From Streptosporangium sp. NBC_01755 (lineage in GTDB: Bacteria > Actinomycetota > Actinomycetes > Streptosporangiales > Streptosporangiaceae), in contig NZ_CP109131.1 of assembly GCF_035917995.1 (NCBI RefSeq), forward strand, positions 124,001-188,000: DNA of 64,000 nucleotides, in the 5' to 3' direction. Every line of letters begins with the position of its first letter. Position 1 is the stretch's first letter. This document shows, in pieces, positions 8,843 through 17,626 of the stretch. Made by a program: the position numbers and the translations under genes. The notes beneath the pieces are model-generated. The model was not told the origin of the DNA and searched no databases. It saw only the letters and a program-made list of their open reading frames with translations.

Positions 8843-10167
8843 ACCCGCTACGTCTTCGCGGCCCCGGTCCCGGCGGCAGGGGGCAGAAGGGGGCGCAGCC
8901 GACGCACCTGCAGACGACCGGGCGCCTCAACGGGCTTCGGATCCGCCTGGCCCTGCTGCTGACAGCTCTCAATGTGATGGGTCTGGCCGGCATGGGAACC
9001 GTCGCGATGGTCGTCGACCAGCAGCAGCGCGACGGTCTCGTCAAGGCGGAGCTGGAGCGCACCGCCCGGACCGCGAAAGCCCTGCTGTACTACGAGTCCG
9101 GCGCGCTGCGGCTGGACCGCCTCTTCGCCGATCCGGCGTCGAAGGGCCCGACCGCGGTGCACGTGTACGAAGGTACCCGCACCGACGTCCGCCTCGTCTT
9201 CGCGTATCCGTCGAGCCTGCCGGTGATCGCGCCAGAGGTTCTGCGCGGCCTCGCCCGGCCCGTCTGGCAGGGGCGCGGCGAGCTCGCCGCGACCGTCACC
9301 AGCGTGGGGCGTCGTTCACGGTTGCTCGCGGTCCCGTTCTCGCACGCCGTCACCGGAGTGGTGTCGGGCACCATCGTGGTCGCGGTCGATCTTGAGCCCG
9401 TTCAGCGGGCCCATCGGCGGCTGGGGTGGATCCTGTTCATCGGAGGAGCGGTGTTCACACTCCTGGCCGGCTTCGGCGGGCATCTGCTGGCCCGGCGGGG
9501 CACCCGGCCGGCTGTCGAGGCGCTGGGCCAGCAGGAGCGGTTCGTCGCCGACGCGGCGCATGAGCTGCGCACCCCTCTGACGGTCATCCGGGCACTGTCG
9601 GAGGCCGCGATCAAAGATCCCGGCCAGCAGTCTCAGGCGTTGCGGCAGGTTTTGCGCTCCACCGAACGGCTTGCCGACTCGGTTGAGGCGCTGCTCATGC
9701 GGGCGCGTCTCGTCGCCGGGCTGCGAGAGCTCCAGCGGCAGCCGTTCCGCCTCGACCAGCTGGCCGAAGAGGTGGTGACCGAGACCGTGCAGCCGCCGCA
9801 CACGGCGGCGGTGTCGGTCTCGCCCACGGTGGCGAGCGGTGACCCGACCCTGGTCCGCATCGCCATCCGCAATCTGGTCCACAACGCCGTCCGGCATGGC
9901 CGGACCGGTGCCGAACCCGCGACGATCACCCTCGTCGTCACCGCCGGCATGGTTATGATCAAGGATGCCGGTCCGGGTCCGGGTCCGGACGGCCGACCGG
10001 CGCAGCGTTTCCGGAGCGATGCGGCGGACGGCACCGGCCTGGGTCTGACCATCGCACTATGGGTGGCGGAGCTGCACGGTGGGGCGCTGCGGCTTCATCC
10101 GGCGCCCGGAGGGGGCACTGCCGCGATCATGACCCTGCCCGACGAGCCTCCGCCTGACAGGCGATGA
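8839..10167 (+). CDS. Membrane sensor histidine kinase
   Basis: 442-residue kinase with a GTG start that overlaps the regulator stop (GTGA). TM1 is around residues 35-57 (RLALLLTALNVMGLAG) and TM2 around 193-215 (LGWILFIGGAVFTLLAGF), flanking an extracytoplasmic sensor of about 130 residues. The HisKA box VADAAHELRTPLTVIRALSE, N-box IRNLVHNAVRHG, a degenerate G1 box (KDAGPGPGPDG) and G2 box GTGLGLTIALWV are present. It should autophosphorylate and transfer to Asp51 of the upstream regulator. The signal is unknown; the adjacent LivK-like lipoprotein is a candidate partner. Confidence 0.92.
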   Translation: MNPLRLRGPGPGGRGQKGAQPTHLQTTGRLNGLRIRLALLLTALNVMGLAGMGTVAMVVDQQQRDGLVKAELERTARTAKALLYYESGALRLDRLFADPASKGPTAVHVYEGTRTDVRLVFAYPSSLPVIAPEVLRGLARPVWQGRGELAATVTSVGRRSRLLAVPFSHAVTGVVSGTIVVAVDLEPVQRAHRRLGWILFIGGAVFTLLAGFGGHLLARRGTRPAVEALGQQERFVADAAHELRTPLTVIRALSEAAIKDPGQQSQALRQVLRSTERLADSVEALLMRARLVAGLRELQRQPFRLDQLAEEVVTETVQPPHTAAVSVSPTVASGDPTLVRIAIRNLVHNAVRHGRTGAEPATITLVVTAGMVMIKDAGPGPGPDGRPAQRFRSDAADGTGLGLTIALWVAELHGGALRLHPAPGGGTAAIMTLPDEPPPDRR

Positions 10168-10197
10168 CGCTCACCGCGGTGTCGTGGCGAGGCAGCG

Positions 10198-10713
10198 TCA
10201 GGGAGTGGAGCGGCCGGCTCTGGCTCCGGCGGGTGAGATGGCGAACCAGCCGTTCCGGCCGTGCCCGCTGGTGTCACCCGGCATGCGATCACCGCTGTAA
10301 CCGTACAGCGGCCACCCCGAGAGGGTGAGCTGCTCGGTGCGGTCGGGCCTGATGACCCTGCCGATCTTTCCCCGGTCTATGCCGACGATCCGCAGCCTCC
10401 CGATGTCGCTGACCGGCATCGGGCGCCAGATCTCGGCGCACTCGTCGACGCAGGCCGAACGTGACGGGCTCGCGTCGTCGGCGTCACTACGGTAGAGGAC
10501 GTATCCCTGGACGTCGATGACGATGAGGCCGCTGAGTCGCTGCGAGTTGACAGCGAACAGGCCGGGGCCGGGCGCGGCGCTGGGGCTCGACATTCTGGTC
10601 AGCTCCGTGTCGGGTCGGAGCGCTCCGCCGTCAGTGGTGCAGCCCGCCACCATCAGGGCGGCGGCGGGTCCCGCCAGGAGCGCCGCCCACCGTGAACGTC
10701 GACTCATGGGCAT
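10198..10713 (-). CDS. Lipoprotein with COG4315-type secreted repeats
   Basis: 171-residue lipoprotein: basic start, hydrophobic stretch, lipobox LMVAGCTT. It contains the Yx(FWY)xxD-type repeat family signature twice, GYVLYRSDADD and WPLYGYSGD, with a paired-Cys segment SRSACVDECAEIW between them. Such proteins are surface-exposed, of unknown role, and often linked to redox or heme-like ligands. The start is ATG 10713 or 10707 (MSRRSR). It converges on the histidine kinase gene. Confidence 0.8.
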   Translation of the reverse strand: MPMSRRSRWAALLAGPAAALMVAGCTTDGGALRPDTELTRMSSPSAAPGPGLFAVNSQRLSGLIVIDVQGYVLYRSDADDASPSRSACVDECAEIWRPMPVSDIGRLRIVGIDRGKIGRVIRPDRTEQLTLSGWPLYGYSGDRMPGDTSGHGRNGWFAISPAGARAGRSTP

Positions 10714-10829
10714 AGTTTGCCTGGACAGCCCGCCGGATGCCTCCCCGCCGCCGTGGTACTCGATGAGATCTTCCTTGCCGGAGACCTTTCGGCGACCGAC
10801 AACTCGCTTACCCGGCCGTTTCGCCGCCT

Positions 10830-10917
10830 GGATTGACGCCCTCCCATGGCTCGAAAGCCGGGGATTCCAGCACCCGACCTGATGGTCGGGTCTGTCGGTT
10901 CGCGGTTCACCCTTCAA
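10830..10917 (-). mobile_element. Second orphan IS200/IS605 right end with TnpB tail
   Basis: On the minus strand this reads GGTGAACCGCGAACCGACAG then a short stem, GCTGGAATCCCCGGCTTTCG and GAGGGCGTCAATCC, the same architecture as the remnant at 5.55 kb but diverged. The preceding codons read KGEPRTDRPDHQ then GCWNPRLSSHG, resembling a TnpB C-terminal tail. No transposase body remains. Confidence 0.5.
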
Positions 10918-11056
10918 CGTCTTGGATAAGCCTAGCGGGTTTCACCGAACACCGGACCGGGGGCGGAGGCCCTCGACCGGAGCTCGGCGGGCTGTCCGCC
11001 GCTCCCCGGCGGGCCTCCGCACGGACACGAAATGCCCTGACTGTATATCCGTGAGA

Positions 11057-11070
11057 TGGGAGCGCTCCCA
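11057..11070. promoter_or_regulatory. CebR/LacI-type operator 1
   Basis: Perfect 14-bp palindrome TGGGAGCGCTCCCA, the known consensus of CebR, the LacI-family cellobiose repressor of streptomycetes. It lies 250 bp upstream of the truncated sugar-binding-protein gene. Confidence 0.85.
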
Positions 11071-11188
11071 ACTGCCCCAATGAAGGGGTATATCCCTACT
11101 TCATGCCGATAATCCCACCTAAAACGATCAGATGTAACGGTTGAGTTTCGGCATATTGACGTTCCGGTTGCCCGTCGCCCACTCCTCG

Positions 11189-11202
11189 TGGGAGCGCTCC
11201 CA
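11189..11202. promoter_or_regulatory. CebR/LacI-type operator 2
   Basis: A second exact copy of TGGGAGCGCTCCCA, 132 bp after the first (centre to centre) and about 105 bp before the binding-protein start. Two identical sites allow looped repression. The regulator gene itself is not in this window. Confidence 0.88.
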
Positions 11203-11306
11203 AAACATATTGAGGAACCACCGCACCGCGAGGCCGTGTTTGTCGGGGAGCGGCCCGCGGTGTCACCTCCCAATGATTCGGGCGACCACCTGAGAGGGGT
11301 CCGGAA

Positions 11307-11590
11307 ATGTTGAACAACAAGCGGCACGGCACGCTCGCCGCCGTAGCGGTCATGGCGGCCACCGCCCTGGCCATCACCTCGTGCGGTTCCAGCGAGCCCG
11401 CCAAGCCCGCGGCGGGCGACGGCGGCGCCACCGCCGCGGCCGAGCCGGTGACCATCACCGTGCACACCTTCGGCGGCGGCGAGAACTTCGGCTACGACAA
11501 GGCCGTGGAGACCTGGAACGCGGCACACCCCGACATCCAGGTCAAGTAGAAGATCTACGCCCAGAGCTCGGATCGGGCGCCGCCACCGGC
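11307..11590 (+). pseudogene. Truncated sugar ABC transporter binding protein (CebE-like N-terminus)
   Basis: An 80-residue reading frame: signal peptide with lipobox ALAITSCGSS, Ala/Gly-rich linker, then VTITVHTFGGGENFGYDKAVETWNAAHPDIQVK, shown here as the N-terminal lobe start of an extracellular solute-binding protein family 1 (quoted in part only: VTITVHTFGGGENFGY). A TAG stop follows at 11547. Codons after it continue KIYAQSS for a short way before similarity is lost. A full protein would be about 430 residues. The two CebR-type operators upstream suggest a former cellobiose or oligosaccharide uptake gene. Confidence 0.8.
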
Positions 11591-11695
11591 CAGCCGCCAC
11601 GGCCCGATCGGTGCGGACGCGGCGCCGAGGAAAAGACCGCGCCCGCTGTTCTCTTAGGCGGCATCTCGTGCCAGAATTTCATGGGGTGATGAATT

Positions 11696-12913
11696 ATGGC
11701 TCGGAACACATGCGTGATCGCCGGGGGCGGACCCGCCGGGGCGATGCTCGCACTACTGCTGGCCAGAGCCGGCGTCGAGGTGACGCTCCTGGAGAAGCAC
11801 GGCGACTTCCTGCGCGACTTCAGGGGCGACACCATCCACCCGTCGACCCTCCAGATTCTCGACGAGCTGGGCCTGGCCGAGGAATTCCACCGGCTCCCGC
11901 ACCGCAAGGCGTACGGAATGGAGATCCAGACCGACGACGCCACGGTGCCGATCGCTGACCTATCAGGACTTAAAGGCAAATATCAGTACATCGCCTTCGT
12001 GCCGCAGTGGGAGTTCCTCAACCTGCTGACCAGTGCCGCCGCCAGGTATCCGAACTTCCACCTCCGCATGGAGGCCGAGGTCCGCGGGGTGATCCGCGAG
12101 GGCGACGCGGTGCGCGGGGTGCGCTATCGGGACGCCTCGGGTGAGCACGAGTTGCGCGCGACGCTCACCGTCGCCGCCGACGGCCGCCACTCGGACGTGC
12201 GCCGGTCCGCCGGACTCGTCCCCTTGGAGCACGGTGCCCCGATGGACGTGGTCTGGTTCCGGCTGCCGCGCGAGCCCACCGACTCCGACTCGACGTTCCT
12301 GCGGCTGTCGGCGGGCCACCTGATGGTGTCGATCAACCGCGAGACCTACTGGCAGCTCGCCTACGTGATCCCCAAGGGCGGCTTCGAGGAACTGCGCTCG
12401 GCGGGGATAGCGGCGCTGCGCGAGCCGGTCGCCAGGCTCCTGCCCTCCCTGGCGGACCGGGTCGAGCTGCTGTCCGGCTTTGAGGACGTCAGCGTGCTGT
12501 CGGTCGCGCTCAACCGGCTGCGCCGCTGGCACCGGCCGGGACTGCTGGTCATCGGTGACGCCGCGCACGCCATGTCCCCTGTCTTCGGCGTCGGCATCAA
12601 CCTGGCCGTGCAGGACGCGGTCGCCGCCGCGAACCTGCTGGCCGGACCGCTCGCCGCCGGGGCCGAGATTCCCGAATCGCTGCTCGCAGGGGTCCAGCGG
12701 CGGCGCACCCCGCCCACCGTGATCACCCAGTTCGCCCAGCGCGTTGTCCAGAACCGGCTGATCCGGCCGGCGCTGACCGAGCGCAGCCGCCCGGTGCGGC
12801 TGCCGCGCGACATCTCCCGCCTTCCCCTGATGGGCCCGCTGGCCAGGCGCTTCATCGGCCTGGGCGTCCTGCCCGAACACGTCGCCGATCCCGCGGGATC
12901 TCACCAGGCATGA
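11696..12913 (+). CDS. FAD-dependent aromatic monooxygenase (PHBH fold)
   Basis: 405-residue class A flavoprotein monooxygenase. It has the N-terminal dinucleotide motif VIAGGGPAGAMLALLLARAG, the DG motif VAADGRHSDVR near residue 160, and the GD motif VIGDAAHAMSPVFGVGIN near residue 285. Such enzymes use NAD(P)H and O2 to hydroxylate or oxidise small aromatic or polyketide compounds; the substrate is not evident. It starts at ATG 11696, directly behind the remnant of the sugar-binding-protein gene, and has no obvious operon partner. Confidence 0.88.
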   Translation: MARNTCVIAGGGPAGAMLALLLARAGVEVTLLEKHGDFLRDFRGDTIHPSTLQILDELGLAEEFHRLPHRKAYGMEIQTDDATVPIADLSGLKGKYQYIAFVPQWEFLNLLTSAAARYPNFHLRMEAEVRGVIREGDAVRGVRYRDASGEHELRATLTVAADGRHSDVRRSAGLVPLEHGAPMDVVWFRLPREPTDSDSTFLRLSAGHLMVSINRETYWQLAYVIPKGGFEELRSAGIAALREPVARLLPSLADRVELLSGFEDVSVLSVALNRLRRWHRPGLLVIGDAAHAMSPVFGVGINLAVQDAVAAANLLAGPLAAGAEIPESLLAGVQRRRTPPTVITQFAQRVVQNRLIRPALTERSRPVRLPRDISRLPLMGPLARRFIGLGVLPEHVADPAGSHQA

Positions 12914-12976
12914 AGGCCTTCTCACCATGTGGACAGTCGGGTCCGTTCGCCCAGCCGGTTGCAATAGCCTGATGCC

Positions 12977-14308
12977 GTGAGCATCAACCTCGATTCCTGG
13001 CGGCGGCTGCCTGCGGCGCAGCAACCCGAGTGGCCCGACCGCGGCGAGCTGGACAAGGTCGTCACCGAGCTGAAAGGGCTTCCGCCCCTCGTCTTCGCGG
13101 GCGAGTGCGACAACCTCAAGGCGGATCTGGCGGCGGTGAGCCGGGGCGAGGCCTTCGTCCTGCAGGGCGGAGACTGCGCCGAGACCTTCGCCGGCGCCAC
13201 CGCCGACGATGTGCGCAACAAGCTCAAGACGCTGCTCCAGATGGCGATCGTGCTCACCTACGCGGCGAAGGTCCCCGTGGTGAAGATCGGCCGCATGGCC
13301 GGGCAGTTCGCCAAGCCCCGCTCGAAGAACAGCGAGACCCGTGACGGCATCGAGCTGCCCGCCTACCGGGGCGACATGGTCAACGGCTTTGACTTCACCG
13401 CCGAATCCCGCGTCCCCGACCCGTGGCGGCTGCTGCGCGCCTACCACTCCTCGGCTGTGACGCTCAACCTGGTCCGCGCCTTCACCAAGGGCGGCTACGC
13501 CGACCTGCGCCAGGTGCACGCCTGGAACCAGGACTTCGTGGGCGAGTCCCCCGCCGGCAAGCGCTACGAGCAGCTCGCCCGCGAGATCGACCAGGCACTG
13601 GCCTTCATGCGCGCCTGCGGGGCGGAGCCGGAGGAGTTCCACACCGTCGAGTTCTACTCCTCGCACGAGGCCCTGATCCTCGACTACGACCAGGCGCTCA
13701 CCCGGATCGACTCGCGGACCGGCCGGCCGTACGACGTCTCGGCGCACATGGTCTGGATCGGCGAGCGCACCCGCCAGCTCGACGGCGCGCACGTCGAGTT
13801 CTTCGCCAGCATCCGCAACCCGATCGGCGTCAAGCTCGGCCCGACGACCAGCGCCGAGGACGCCCTCGCGCTGATCGAGAAGCTCAACCCCGACAACGAG
13901 GCGGGGCGCCTGACCTTCATCACCCGGATGGGCGCGTCGAAGATCCGTGACCACCTCCCCGAGCTGGTGGAGAAGGTGACCGCGAGCGGCGCCCAGGTGG
14001 CGTGGATCTGCGACCCCATGCACGGCAACACCTTCGAGGCGCCCAGCGGCCACAAGACCCGCCATCTGGACGACGTGCTGAATGAGGTGGCGGGCTTCTT
14101 CGAGGTGCACCGCGCGCTCGGCACCCACCCGGGCGGCGTGCACATCGAGTTCACCGGCGACGACGTCACCGAGTGCGTGGGCGGCGGTGCCGAGATCGTC
14201 GAAGACGACCTGGCCCGGCGCTACGAGACGGCCTGCGACCCGCGCCTCAACCGCAGCCAGTCGCTCGACCTGGCCTTCCGGGTGGCCGAGCTCTACCGCT
14301 CGGTCTGA
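12977..14308 (+). CDS. Class II 3-deoxy-7-phosphoheptulonate (DAHP) synthase
   Basis: 443-residue first enzyme of the shikimate pathway, condensing phosphoenolpyruvate with erythrose 4-phosphate. Its length matches the plant/actinobacterial class II family. Typical segments are VLQGGDCAETF (PEP and metal site Cys), KIGRMAGQFAKPRS, EFYSSHEALIL, and WICDPMHGNT with FTGDDVTECVGG (metal ligands His, Glu, Asp). The start is GTG at 12977. The gene stands alone between the monooxygenase and a strong terminator. Confidence 0.97.
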   Translation: MSINLDSWRRLPAAQQPEWPDRGELDKVVTELKGLPPLVFAGECDNLKADLAAVSRGEAFVLQGGDCAETFAGATADDVRNKLKTLLQMAIVLTYAAKVPVVKIGRMAGQFAKPRSKNSETRDGIELPAYRGDMVNGFDFTAESRVPDPWRLLRAYHSSAVTLNLVRAFTKGGYADLRQVHAWNQDFVGESPAGKRYEQLAREIDQALAFMRACGAEPEEFHTVEFYSSHEALILDYDQALTRIDSRTGRPYDVSAHMVWIGERTRQLDGAHVEFFASIRNPIGVKLGPTTSAEDALALIEKLNPDNEAGRLTFITRMGASKIRDHLPELVEKVTASGAQVAWICDPMHGNTFEAPSGHKTRHLDDVLNEVAGFFEVHRALGTHPGGVHIEFTGDDVTECVGGGAEIVEDDLARRYETACDPRLNRSQSLDLAFRVAELYRSV

Positions 14309-14321
14309 TACCCGCCTCCGC

Positions 14322-14355
14322 CGCGGCCCGAACCCTTCAAAGGGCCCGGGCCGCG
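14322..14355 (+). terminator. Intrinsic terminator after DAHP synthase
   Basis: CGCGGCCCG (14322-14330) pairs with CGGGCCGCG (14347-14355). The loop contains a further small palindrome, CCCTTCAAAGGG. Confidence 0.7.
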
Positions 14356-14497
14356 AGGAGATCCGGATCCATCCGAACGATCGAGGATCCGCAAAGGCGC
14401 TCACAGGCCCGCGAGGTCGTTCCGGGCCCGCGGACACGATCCCCGAGCGTGCGAAAGCCCCGCGCCGCAGCCGGTCGCGAGGCTCTCCCGATCTGTG

Positions 14498-14869
14498 TCA
14501 GCCTTTCTGGACACCGAGCTCGTTGGCGAGCTCGGCTCGGATCGCGTCCATGTCGAGCGCGCGGACCTGGCCGATGAGGTCCTCGAGAGCGGGCTCGGGC
14601 AGCGCGCCCGGCTGGGCGAAGACGACGATGCCATCGCGGATGGCCATGATCGTCGGGATCGACGTGATCTCGAATCCCTGCGCGAGGGCCTGCTCGGCCT
14701 CAGTGTCGATCTTGCCGAACTTGATGTCCGTGTGCTTCGCGGACGACTTCTCGAAAATCGGCCCGAAGGTGCGGCACGGTCCGCACCAGGCCGCCCAGAA
14801 GTCCAGCAGGACGATCCCCTCATCGGCGATGTCGTTGAAGTTCTTCTCGGTTACCTCGATGGTGGCCAC
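14498..14869 (-). CDS. trxA: Thioredoxin
   Basis: 123-residue cytosolic disulfide reductase. The active site is DFWAAWCGPCRTFGPIF with the classical WCGPC, and the cis-proline loop is ITSIPTIMAIRDG. The start is GTG at 14869, giving VATIEVTEKNF, with GGAGGAG about 6 nt upstream; longer forms add a non-thioredoxin extension. A C-terminal extension of about 15 residues (MDAIRAELANELGVQKG) follows the domain. Confidence 0.95.
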   Translation of the reverse strand: MATIEVTEKNFNDIADEGIVLLDFWAAWCGPCRTFGPIFEKSSAKHTDIKFGKIDTEAEQALAQGFEITSIPTIMAIRDGIVVFAQPGALPEPALEDLIGQVRALDMDAIRAELANELGVQKG

Positions 14870-15077
14870 CGGTGGCTCCTCCTGTCGTTCACGTCTGTAT
14901 GGCTGGCATAACCACTTCCCGTCCACGTGCATTCCATCCCGCCGGCCGCCGGCCCCCTCGAACCGGGCGACCTGGGAAGTCGCCGCCCGCGGGGGCCACG
15001 AGACCCGGGCTCACCGCGCGTCCCCGGTGTTCACCGGCCCGGCGGAAACGTCGGTCGCCCCGGCTAGGGTTCCCCGC

Positions 15078-15497
15078 ATGATCGCTCCCCCTGCCAAGGA
15101 CCTGTTCTCCGCCGTTGGACGCCTGGTGGTGCTCGTCGACGACCCCGACGCGGCCCTGGCCTTCTACCGGGACGTCCTCGGTTTCTCCGTGCTCCACGAC
15201 CAGGTCACGAACGGCTACCGCTACCTGCACATCGGCCTGCCAGGTCAGGAGGCGGTCGGGTTGTGGCTCATGCCCGTCGTCGACGACCAAGATCGCGAGC
15301 TGATCGGACGGCAGTCCGGCGGCCGGCCGTTGCTCGTCCTGTACACCGCCGATCTCGATCTGGTCGGCGAGCGCCTTCGCGAGCGTGGCGTGCGCGTGTG
15401 GGGCGAGCAGGAGGACGCCGACAGCCGTTCCCTGCACTTCGCCGACCTGTACGGGAACACGGTGGTCGTCGCGGAGCTGCACGGCTCGTCGGCCTAG
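15078..15497 (+). CDS. VOC-family (glyoxalase/bleomycin-resistance-like) protein
   Basis: 139-residue vicinal-oxygen-chelate protein with paired beta-alpha-beta-beta-beta modules: RLVVLVDDPDAALAFYRDVL and, in the second half, DLDLVGERLRERGVRVWG then FADLYGNTVVVAEL. The final Glu of VVAEL and the His of RYLHIG are candidate metal ligands. The substrate is unknown. It starts at ATG 15078 and ends in a hairpin shared with the convergent next gene. Confidence 0.85.
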   Translation: MIAPPAKDLFSAVGRLVVLVDDPDAALAFYRDVLGFSVLHDQVTNGYRYLHIGLPGQEAVGLWLMPVVDDQDRELIGRQSGGRPLLVLYTADLDLVGERLRERGVRVWGEQEDADSRSLHFADLYGNTVVVAELHGSSA

Positions 15498-15523
15498 CGG
15501 CCTCTCAGTACCAGGACGGCCGA

Positions 15524-15553
15524 GTGGCCCGGCACCGATCGGCACCGGGCCAC
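15524..15553. terminator. Bidirectional terminator between convergent genes
   Basis: GTGGCCCGG (15524-15532) pairs with CCGGGCCAC (15545-15553), with a 12-nt loop. It lies between the VOC gene and the lamin-tail gene. Confidence 0.65.
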
Positions 15554-15588
15554 CGTCTGTCAGCTCTTGCCGGCCTGCGGGGCCAGGC

Positions 15589-16203
15589 CTACAGGGTGAG
15601 GCCGACGATCACGGGGTCGTGGTCGGAGGCACGGAAGGCGTCGGGCTGGAAGAAGAACCCGCTGAGCTGGTTCGTCTCCTGGAAGTCGGCGGTCACGACG
15701 CCCTCGACGCGGACGACCTGGCCGGCCAGCGGGCCGGCGTCACCGCTCCCCTGTACCTGGGCGATCTGGTGGGTGACCGGAATCTCACACGGCTCCCCCG
15801 TCGGGGTGGGCGTCGGCGTGGGTTCCACCGTGGGTTCCACGGTCGGGGTGGGCGTTGGCGTGGGCTCGACGGCGCCGCCGGCGAGCTGGAGGAGGTGGTA
15901 CTGACCGGGTGCGAGCGTGCCCGCCAGGGGGACGACCGGGTTGGCGCCGAAGTTTCCGGTGCCGGTGGCACTGGCGTACTGGACGGACCAGCCGTCCAGT
16001 GCGACGGGCGCGGCGCTGCGGTTGAACAGCTCGACATAGTCGTTGGTGAGTGGCGCGCCGGCGCTACCGCCACCACCGTAGACCTGGCTGATGACAATGG
16101 TGCCCGGCTCCGCCAGGGCCGGGCATGAGGCGAGGGTCGCGACGCCGGTGGCGGCGAGACCGACGGTCACGAGGGCGGCGAACGCCCGGGATAAAGCACG
16201 CAT
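15589..16203 (-). pseudogene. Internally deleted extracellular nuclease (lamin-tail domain plus terminal catalytic motif)
   Basis: 204-residue in-frame product. It has a signal peptide (cleavage near ALAEPG), a lamin-tail domain (TIVISQVYGGGGSAGAPLTN ... DYVELFNRSAAPVALDGWS), a Pro/Thr-Glu linker of PTPTPT repeats, and the start of the next domain (IPVTHQIAQVQGSGDAGPLA). It then jumps within GFFFQPDAFRASDHDPVIVG directly to the last catalytic strand of an endonuclease/exonuclease/phosphatase domain. ExeM-like nucleases with these ends are several hundred residues longer, so a large in-frame internal deletion is inferred. The short protein cannot be a nuclease but may still be secreted. Confidence 0.75.
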
Positions 16204-16366
16204 GACCGGGAGCGTAGAGCGGGATGAATTCCAGAACATCCACCCAAAAGTGGATAGAGGGCGAATTCAAGAATCTTGACACTTCATGTCTATCCAGCCC
16301 GGCCAGATATGGCTTTCCTTGACCTAGAGGTCGCTTGCCTCGGCGCCTGCGGGTATCACTGCGGTT

Positions 16367-17428
16367 ATGAGAACTCTGGACGTGGGTTGGGACACCTGCG
16401 CCGCATCCCAGGGGTGCGCCGGATCCGCGCGGCAGCCGTACCGGCGCTGCCTGGCCCATCTGGACGCCGCCGAACTCGACGAGGTCGTCCGCGGCCTCTC
16501 CCCCGGTTCCACGATCGACCTGCGGGCCACAGTCGTCAGCAGGAACCTGCTGGAGCGGATCCTCTCCGCGACCCGCGGGCGCCTGGGGCGGGCCCGGTTC
16601 GACTGGGCGACCTTTCCCGAGAGCGTGCGGTTCTGCGACATCGCATTCGGCGGGGACGTCTCCTTCGACCATGCGCGTTTCCAGCGCCTCGCCTCGTTCT
16701 TCAACGCCAGGTTCGCCCGCAACGTCTCCTTCAGGGAGGTCAGGTTCGACAGGGAACTTTCCCTGCACGGGGTCGCCATCACCGGGCACGCGGCCTTCGA
16801 CCAAGTGTCCATCAACGGCGACGCGCTGTTCGGAGGAGCGCTTTTCGACCGGACCGCGTCCTTCGAGAACGCCGACTTCCGGGGTTTCGTCACCTTCGAC
16901 GGCACCGGATTCACCGGCGACGCGACCCTGAGAGGCTGCAGGTTCCGCCGTACCGTGTCGTTCCGCAAGACGAGCTTCGGCGGGCTGGCCGGGTTCGACG
17001 GGGCGCGATTCTCGGCGGGTGGCTACCTGGGCCCGATCTCGGTCGGCCGCCACCTGACCCTCGCCGGGGCGTGGGCGGGCAAGGGTCTCGACGTGACCAC
17101 CGGCGGGTGCTCGGTGGACCTGCGGCGCCTGGAAGTGGACGGGCGGCTGACCGTCCGGCTCGACAACGCGCGGGCCGACCTGGAGGGAGCGACCCTGCGC
17201 GGCCCGGCCACGGTGCGGGGCCGGGCCGGCGCCCGGGTGACCTCGCTGCACGAGGTGGACGCCGGGGAACTGGAACTCTCCGACCTGGACCTCAGCGCCT
17301 GCCTCTTCACCGGAATCCGCCATCCCGAGGGGCTCCGGCTGAGCGGCTGCGCACTCGCCGTCGCCTCGCGCAGTCCATGGCCGAGGCTGCGCTGGTGGCC
17401 TCTGCGGCGCGTGCCCAACCACGGCTGA
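16367..17428 (+). CDS. Pentapeptide-repeat-like protein
   Basis: 353-residue protein whose residues about 75-230 are a run of five-residue beta-helix repeats with central Phe (patterns such as VSFDHARF, ASFFNARF, ASFENADF, VTFDGTGF, AGFDGARF). The C-terminal part switches to Leu-centred repeats (ADLEGATLRG, LELSDLDLSACLF). The right-handed quadrilateral helix may mediate protein binding or mimic DNA. No enzymatic motif is seen. It stands alone upstream of the HAAS-domain gene. Confidence 0.8.
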   Translation: MRTLDVGWDTCAASQGCAGSARQPYRRCLAHLDAAELDEVVRGLSPGSTIDLRATVVSRNLLERILSATRGRLGRARFDWATFPESVRFCDIAFGGDVSFDHARFQRLASFFNARFARNVSFREVRFDRELSLHGVAITGHAAFDQVSINGDALFGGALFDRTASFENADFRGFVTFDGTGFTGDATLRGCRFRRTVSFRKTSFGGLAGFDGARFSAGGYLGPISVGRHLTLAGAWAGKGLDVTTGGCSVDLRRLEVDGRLTVRLDNARADLEGATLRGPATVRGRAGARVTSLHEVDAGELELSDLDLSACLFTGIRHPEGLRLSGCALAVASRSPWPRLRWWPLRRVPNHG

Positions 17429-17626
17429 GACCCGCCCGTGAGACCGCGCGTGCCCGCGGAAGACCGTACGCTCCCACGGGATCCGAGCGTGTTCCGCGGG
17501 TGGCCGGCTGTCGACTCGGGGTCTTCTCAGGGTGGTCCCCGATGCGACGGTCCCGGATGGGCGACCAGGATGGGATATCCATACCCTGGGCGGGGATCAG
17601 GCCGCTGGAGAACATCTGGAGAGCGC

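Noticed and set aside
11963..14437. 824-codon open frame on the minus strand
   Set aside because: It is antisense to the FAD monooxygenase and DAHP synthase genes, both with full conserved motifs; the minus frame is an artefact of GC-rich third positions and has low-complexity composition.
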